Part shown: piece by piece, positions 57,160 through 64,000 of the stretch | Position numbering within the stretch: the first letter of the stretch is position 1 | Layout: each line of letters starts with the position of its first letter | Assembly: GCF_049634645.1 (NCBI RefSeq) | Contig: NC_134726.1 | Location: forward strand, 37,191,001 to 37,255,000 | Reading direction: 5' to 3' | Length of the DNA: 64,000 nt | From: Pelodiscus sinensis | Lineage: Eukaryota > Chordata > Testudines > Trionychidae | Notes under the pieces: generated by a model | What the model was told of the DNA's origin: nothing | Database searches by the model: none | Seen by the model: only the letters and a program-made list of their open reading frames with translations | Program-made: the position numbers and the translations under genes

Positions 57160-58096
57160 AATATGCCCGCTCTTTCTTGGAGTTATTTTTAACAAGTATT
57201 TGCATATCGTTATAGCTGCACTTTACATTTGCTGCAGGCAGATTGTTCTGTCACCTCCCAAAAGCCCTTTCTTCATGGGGCCAGGATTTTTTCTGGCGGT
57301 ATTGTAGCTTAAGTATATAAGGCAATAATATTGTCTTCGGCTATAATAAAATTATGCCTATAAATGACTTCTACAAAAGCAAATTATCAACATATTAAGG
57401 AATATAATTCGTGTTTTTGTCAGCAGCTTGTTTTGGTGTGTTTTTCATTTAAATAAATGAATATTTGAATAAAGCTACATTTCAGTGTATACTAGCACAG
57501 TCAGTCTCAACACATCACCATGCCTACTTGTTCCATGAAAATCATCCTGCTTCACCGCACATTACATTTGTTTCCGGAGATCAGCTTTACAGAGAGGGAC
57601 CATACTGTCTCCATAATGAAGTCAACATTTCTGATGTGCAAAGAAATGGTTTCTGCTTTTTCTGGCAACAATGCTGTGAAATAGTTTTTTTCTTCTTAAC
57701 AATAGCATTGACTTGTCAATACAGCCTGGATGAATATGAACAGAAAAAAGGGTAACACATGTCTGCTTCTTGCCACTTGATAAAGAAGTCAAGGTTGACT
57801 GAGCAAAGGTCAGAGCTGAAATAATTTGCATGTATGGCGAGAGAAATGATACCAGATTGCATCTGTCAGGTCTTCTGAAAATGCCAGGTGTCAAACCGTC
57901 AACAAAACATAGTGACCATATCATTGGTACAAGTAATATTATTTAAAAGACCATCGAAAAAAGAACATGAGTCAATACTACTTCACAGGCTATAAAAGGA
58001 ACAACTGTAGGTGAATAGGGCCCTTTTTTTCAAATTGTATTACTGACAAACCCAAATAAATAGTATAGATCCAAAACAGGCATGCCTTACTGAGAC
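57160..58096. other. Intergenic, nothing recognised
   Basis: Only short frames without homology are seen. Confidence 0.3.
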
Positions 58097-58608
58097 TAGG
58101 GATGTAATAGTGTAGATGATTAACCGTTAGGCAAAAATGTATAGGTTAATGCTATAGACTACACACATTCTCTCCCCCACACCTCCAGTAAATTTTTTAG
58201 CAGGCTGGCCAGCAGCCGGGCTCAGTCCTGGCTTGCACCCGGTCCAGGACCTACCACTGCAGCAGCTCTGCATTTCAAGTATATTAGGAGCCAGCCGGGG
58301 AGACAGCTTGGCTCTGTTCCAGTCTGCGCTGGGTCCAGGAGTTCAGACCCCCACACTGGACAGGGGCTGCTGCCACGCTGTCTCTGTATCTGTCCACAAG
58401 GGGAGCTGGTTTTTAAACTGGCTCCCCGCGCAGACCAGCTCCCACCTGGCACCCCGCAGCAGCGCAGAGTGGCAGGAGGCTCCTCGGGAGTGGGGCCAGA
58501 GCGCAGTGGCTGCTGGCCCTGCCCCTGGGGACTATAGAATAGTCGAGTAACCAATCAGAATTCATGAGGTTAATCGACTATTCAGTTGACCGATATTTAA
58601 GATCCTTG
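58097..58608 (+). mobile_element. hAT-like non-autonomous element
   Basis: Starts TAGGGATGTAATAGTG and ends GATATTTAAGATCCTTG; flanked by actgagac (58089-58096) and actcagac (58609-58616), one mismatch. Closely similar in order to 25544-26088, but shorter. Confidence 0.75.
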
Positions 58609-59105
58609 ACTCAGACAAGAAGTCCGATATGTATAATCTATAACTATATTTATACTATTATAAAAGGAGGTGTCCATCACGCCGTCTGTCACAAGAGAAC
58701 ATCTGAGAAGACTTGAGAAGTTTCAAGGGGGAGGCAGGCCTCCAGTCCCACCTACAGCCCCTCCCCCTCCACTGAAGCCCTCCCCACCACCACAGAGTGG
58801 GGAGTAGGAGAAGTGCGCCAAACACATGCACACACACCAACCATGGGAAGGGGAAGAGCACGTGCACACACACCCCAAACACACACACACCACAGGGAGT
58901 GGAAGAACACGTGCCCCAGCATCCCTGGAGCGGTGGGGAGGGAGGAGTCTCTGCGGCTGGAGCCCCCCCAAGCCTCCCCACCCCCAGTAACAGCGAGGAG
59001 GGAGGAGGCCATGTGTCCGTCTACCATCACAATGGGATGGGTAATGCTAGTGATAATAAAAATTGACCCATAGCATCTGATCCAAAGCCCATTGCAATCA
59101 ACTTA

Positions 59106-59269
59106 GGGTACGTCTACACTAGCCCCCTAGTTCGAACTAGGGAGGCTAATGAGGGCGACTGAAATTGCTAATGAAGCGCGGGATTTAAATATCCCGCGCT
59201 TCATTAGCAATTTCAGTCACCCTCATTAGCCTCCCTAGTTCAAACTAGGGGGCTAGTGTAGACGTACCC
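59106..59269. mobile_element. 164-bp palindromic PIF/Harbinger-like MITE
   Basis: Starts GGGTACGTCTACACTAGCCC and is inverted almost perfectly around 59187 to the same sequence; flanked by TTA on both sides (59103-59105, 59270-59272), the PIF/Harbinger-type duplication. The whole element is one stem. The arms differ at only a few positions. Confidence 0.85.
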
Positions 59270-59719
59270 TTACTGAACAATGTACACGCTGTACCTGGAA
59301 AGCTTTTTAGGAACTATTGTTCCTGCAGTTGGAACACTTGCTTCCCTCAGAATCTGAGATGGTGAGGAAAGAGTCCATCCAATTTTTCTGTTAGAGGTGG
59401 ACTGACTTGGGTATTTGACCAAAAAATATTCCATAATTGTGAAGTATGTGGCTTCCCACCTCTGCCCTTTATAATTTAACATTTAAAAAGTTGCGTGTGG
59501 TTCCCCACTCCTAGCTTTAAATTTTTTTGAAATTGATCTAGAGTGCACTTGATTCCATAACAAAATATTTTCTATAGAAGCCACTGAGGTTGTTTCTGCA
59601 CCCTGATTATATAGGTCCCATAAGCGCCGAAGAGAGCTCCAAACTAAAGCCACAACATTAAAGTCTCTCTGAAGTCACACAGTTAAGTGCTTTCCTTAAT
59701 CAAGACACTATGCAGAATG

Positions 59720-59906
59720 TAGGGTTGCCAGGTGTTCATTTTTGATCCAGATAGTCAAGTATTTGAGCTATTGTTCGGGAAACAAATTGAGAAAATATCA
59801 ATGAGAAAATATAAATGTCCGGTATTTTCTAAATAAGATGCAATGTAGATTGTGATGTAATGTCAAGTGTGTCCGGTATTTTTGTTGAAACCATCTGGCA
59901 ACCCTA
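59720..59906. mobile_element. TAGGGTTGCCAG hAT-like MITE, complete
   Basis: Starts TAGGGTTGCCAGGTGTTC and ends CCATCTGGCAACCCTA; flanked by gcagaatg (59712-59719) and acagaatg (59907-59914), one mismatch. Internal 'gtccggtattttct' appears twice. Confidence 0.8.
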
Positions 59907-59914
59907 ACAGAATG

Positions 59915-62155
59915 TATCATCTCACATTTTTCACAAATATGAATTCTCATTCAGACTAGCCCAGATCTGTTTCTAATAACATCATGCCACACAGAGAGCT
60001 GTAATGGGAATCAAACTCAGCCCGGATACTTACCCACAATGCAAAATATGAAATAACGCAATCCCTGATTTCCACAATGACGTAGGATACAAACTGTAAA
60101 CCTCACAATAACATCCTGAATTTTGTACGCTCTTGATTGAAGGGTATACTCCAATTTGTTAGCCTGACACACCCACGAGAATCCTCAAAAGGAATGAGCC
60201 ACAAGAAAAACTTCCATGTGAAGGCCTAAAGTATATATCCTCGGGAAATGTGTTTTATTTAAACTGCACTTAAATGCTTCCTTCCTGAAGTTAGAAGAAT
60301 AATTTTGTGGGATTAGAGATGAGCCAGTTCCAATGCTCCTTTCCTCCCCTGAAATCCAAATACCAACAATTTGGGGGAAAGTCTATATCTAGTCCAAACT
60401 TCACAGCCAGCGTCTCAGTCCGAACCAGAAACACTCTCCAAAATTGGGAAAGTTCAGATCCCAAAATGCCCAGTTTTGTATTTCGGACCTGTCCATGTAG
60501 GACATACCAGAATCACAGATTTGTTTGCTACATTTAAATCCACTAATTGTTACTTCCCCAGGAGAGTGAAAAGAATATGATAGCTGGATCACATTGGGAA
60601 TGGATGAAAAAAAAAACAACAGAAAAACATATGACTACAAAAGGGTCCAGTTATTGTTACGGGCCAAACCCTGACTTTTTTGTAGCTCAATCAGATAGTC
60701 CCAGATCTTCAAAGGTGTTTAGGTACTCAGTGAGTGTTAGCCCCCTTTAAGGATATGGGCCTCATTCTTACTCAGGTAAAGATCCATTCATGTCTATAAG
60801 AATTTGCCTGGTAAGGATTTCAGCCTTTGGTCCATTGAGTTTTATATTTTCTTTGGTATTCTTCCGATGAGTCTTTCATGCTGTGGTATGCTGGGTTCCC
60901 CATCCCCCCACACACTAGTTTAAAGAGACCATGATTCAGTTCTGTATCTGGTATAAATCAGCCTGGCTCCAATGAAGTCTATGGAGCTACTGTAGTTTAC
61001 ACTAACTGAGAACTAAACCCAGGATTTTTAATCTCATTGTCTGGGATATCCAAATTATGGACAAATGCACTGTAGGATGCTTTGCTCTGTAGTAAAAATT
61101 CTCTGGCTCTTCATTTTCTTTGGTAGCCCTCACGACCCAATGCATGTCATATTTAACAACTGAATTAAAATTTATGTGTTTAGACTTAATTTGTATTGAT
61201 TCAAATGCCACACTCTCGGGTTTCCACAGACATGGGAGAACGAAGTAGACCATTTTGTCCATTTATGATACGGATAAAAATTAAAAAAGAATCAATAAAA
61301 TTCACTTCTAGGTCATAAAACTTCTTTTAGTCCTGATCAGTAATTTTATGACCTCCAGGTCACAGCTATTGAAATCTTTAGCATAGCATGGCAAAATCTA
61401 GGAGTCAACTCCATACTACAGGATCTTTCAGTCCTTCAATTAAACAACTGAAAATGGATACCACCTGTGCTCTCCTATTTATTATGTCAATAAAGTCCAT
61501 TATAATTATACTGTGCTGATGACAAATGGCATGCCAGAGAAATGACGGCCTGTTTTTTTAGAAAACCATTTTATGCAACATGAACTGCTGATCTAACTTT
61601 TTTTCAAACACTTGAAGACTGATAAACACAAAGAGGGACTAACCATGTGGCTACTTTTTTCATTAACATTTCGCCAAACTGAATAGAGATTTCATGTACC
61701 CCTAGGACTCCACTCGCACTAGAAGGAATCAGACATAGGAAATCTGAAACATTAAAATGCTAGAGATTATGAGACTGTTTCTTATGTAAATTACACTGAT
61801 ATAAATCACCAGTAACTCCACTGGTCCCATCCAACCACTGTAAAACGAGTGCCAGCAAGATTAAAATCAGGCCTTATATTTATTGTCTAGGCTGTTAAAA
61901 GATTATTATTATTGGATTTCACGTGAATTCTAGTTAAAAATAACTTGTGAGAGTGCTTACTTAATGGGACATAAGCGTGGGTAGCTGATGAACCATCAGC
62001 TAGAAGAGGCAAGGCCCAAGCCCGCCCTGCCCAAAGACCCACCCTCTTCCTCCACGGGAGCCAGAGCCCAAGTGCCCCCTCTCCATCATGGCTGACAGCT
62101 CACCCCAACCCTGGAGCATTGGGCAGGTGATATGTAGGCCCCCCCCATAGACAAG
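59915..62155. other. Intergenic, nothing recognised
   Basis: Short overlapping frames only; no exon with homology was found on either strand. Confidence 0.35.
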
Positions 62156-63291
62156 GTGGGCAGCCTCATAATAAATGGTAAATTTTCAGAATGGAGAGGG
62201 GTGACTAGTGGTGTCCTCCAAGGGTCAGTCCTGGGACCAATCCTGTCCAACTTATTCATAAATGATCTGGAGAAAGGGGTAAGCAGTGAGGGGGTAAAGT
62301 TTGTGAATGATACCAAACTGTTTAAGATAGTCAAGACAGAAGCAGATTGTGAAGAACTTCAAAAAGAGCTCACCAAACTGAGTGATTGGGCAACAAAATG
62401 GCAAATGAAATTTAATGTGGATAAGTGTAAAGTAATGCACGTTGGAAAAAATAACCCCAACTATACGTACAGTATGATGGGAGCTAATTTGGCTACGACA
62501 AATCAGGAAAGAGATCTCGGAGTTATCATGGATAGTTCTCTGAAAATTTCCTCGCAGTGTGCAGCGGCGGTCAAAAAGGGAAATAGGATGCTAGGAATTA
62601 TTAATAAAGGGATAGAAAATAAGACACAGAATATCTTACTGCCCCTGTATAAAACTATGGTACGCCCACATCTTGAATACTGTGTACAGATGTGGTCTCC
62701 TCACCTCAAAAAAGATATTTTGGCCTTGGAAAGGGTTCAGAAAAGGGCAACTAAAATGAAGTGGGGTTTGGAACGGGTCCCATATGAGGAGAGGTTAAAA
62801 TGACTGGGACTTTTCAGTTTAGAAAAGAGGAGACTAAGGGGGGATATGATAGAGGTATATAAAATCATGAGTGGTGTGGAGAGGGTAAATAAAGAAAAGT
62901 TATTTATTAGTTCCCATAATAGGAGGACACCAAATGAAATTAATGGGTAGCAGGTTAAAACTAATAAAAGAAAGTTCTTCTTCACACCGCGCGTAGTCAA
63001 CCTGTGGAACTCCCTGCCAGAGGAGGCTGTGAAGGCTAGGACTATAACAGAGTTTAAAGAGAAGCTAGATAATTTCATGGCGGTTAGGTCCATAGAAGGC
63101 TATTAGCCAGGGGATAGAAATGGTGTTCCTGGCCTCTGTCAGAGGCTGGAGAAGAATGGCAGGAGACAAATCGCTTGATCATTGTCTTCGGTCCACCCTC
63201 TCTGGGGCACCTTGTGCTGGTCACTGTTGGCAGACAGGCTACTGGGCTAGATGGACCTCTGGTTTGACCCAGTACGGCCATTCTTATGTTC
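62156..63291 (+). mobile_element. CR1 LINE, 3' third of ORF2 plus tail, 5' truncated
   Basis: The open frame 62156-62803 covers the end of the RT domain and the C-terminal region: SGVLQGSVLGPILSNLFIND, then FVNDTKL where CR1 has FADDTKL (one catalytic Asp changed), WATKWQMKFNVDKCKVMHVG, and YKTMVRPHLEYCVQMWSPHL. A stop at 62801 is followed in the same frame by LGLFSLEKRRLRGDMIEVYK. It ends with the CR1 tail ('acccagtacggccattctta'). The best preserved CR1 copy in the window, but not able to move by itself. Confidence 0.85.
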
Positions 63292-64000
63292 TCAGTGCCC
63301 CCAGCCTTCCACCTCCCAGTGATGGGCAGCATAGCCCTGGCTGCTGGGGGCTACCCAGCGCTGGACAGCCCTAGCCACCTCAAATCTCAGTCATCCTAGC
63401 CCCATCCCCAGCACACTTCCCTGAAGAGGAACAGCCTGCCCGTGCTCGGGCCTAGGTGTCCAACCAGCTCTGAAGCAAACTAGCCACACCAAATAGCTAG
63501 CAGCTAATGCGGTGAGACACCATGGGCCTAGGGGGAAGGGCAAACAGCAGGGGGCTCAGGGAAGAGCAGGGGTGGGGTCCCACCAAGCCATTTGAGGAGT
63601 TGCAGCCTTCTCCTGCCTTCGTGGCACCCGCGGGTGGACACAAGCACACCTTTAAAGTACGTCCTTAAATGCCTCTGAATGAGAACCTTAGTGCTGCCTG
63701 TGTTCCCAGTTCCTTGAGGTTCTCTCTCGTTGGAATTGCTCTCTCTCATTCACGCACAAACGTTAGATGAAATCTGACTCTGACTTCGCTCCTTCCTTCC
63801 CCGTTAAGGCAGCAAGTCACGGTTGGATCCAAAGAGAGGGAAATAGGGGGCCGTCGTGCGCCGTATCTCTGTGTGACTGGAGCTGGTGTGCCATGTTGCA
63901 TGAGCAGGTGACTTGTCCTGTGGATTACTTCCATTTCCCCGCTCTTCTCTGCAGCTGGCCAAGGTACTTGCATTTTGAAAAGACCACAATGGACTTTCCA
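63292..64000. other. Intergenic, nothing recognised
   Basis: Moderately GC-rich. Frames on both strands are short and without homology. Confidence 0.3.

Noticed and set aside
62156..62803. A host gene for a 215-residue protein
   Set aside because: The sequence is the CR1 reverse transcriptase C-terminus followed by the CR1 3' tail.
50300..64000. Search for the next gene known beside MEIOB in mammals (HS3ST6 or MSRB1)
   Set aside because: No sulfotransferase or methionine-sulfoxide-reductase motif was recognised on either strand; the genes may lie further out.

Overview
This is vertebrate nuclear DNA, most likely from a turtle or another sauropsid. The evidence is GT-AG exons of three conserved genes in the order HAGH, FAHD1, MEIOB (the order I know from human 16p13.3), embedded in CR1 LINEs, a DIRS retrotransposon, Penelope-like relics and many short DNA transposons. 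The turtle assignment is inference from the repeat mix. There are no operons, CRISPR arrays or other prokaryotic features.

Layout. Positions 1-15491, minus strand: HAGH (glyoxalase II), nine coding exons; every codon except the stop is inside the window. Positions 15140-16060: a GC-rich, CpG-rich head-to-head promoter shared by HAGH and FAHD1, with a 37-bp tandem repeat. Positions 16048-16725, plus strand: FAHD1, a single-exon ORF of 225 residues. Positions 16.7-20.0 kb: the two 3' ends converge. Positions 20079-50299, minus strand: MEIOB, twelve coding exons joining without a break into 442 codons. Its intron 4 holds a DIRS retrotransposon (35218-41364) with inverted terminal repeats, an internal complementary region, broken gag and RT/RNase H frames and a long open tyrosine-recombinase frame. 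Positions 50.3-64.0 kb: no protein-coding gene recognised; a CpG island near 55.9-56.9 kb may carry a non-coding first exon of MEIOB, and a 5'-truncated CR1 lies at 62.2-63.3 kb.

Function. HAGH hydrolyses S-lactoylglutathione in methylglyoxal detoxification. FAHD1 is a mitochondrial fumarylacetoacetate-hydrolase-family enzyme. They share a housekeeping-type promoter but act in different pathways. MEIOB is a meiosis-specific single-strand DNA-binding protein related to RPA1 and is unrelated in function to its neighbours. Most of the rest is transposon-derived: short elements ending in a GTCTACACT-like motif, some almost perfect palindromes; hAT-like elements starting TAGGGATGT with 8-bp target duplications; Tigger-like elements flanked by TA; SINEs; CR1 and Penelope-like fragments. 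I did not find a convincing new gene system; the most unusual material is in the transposon structures.
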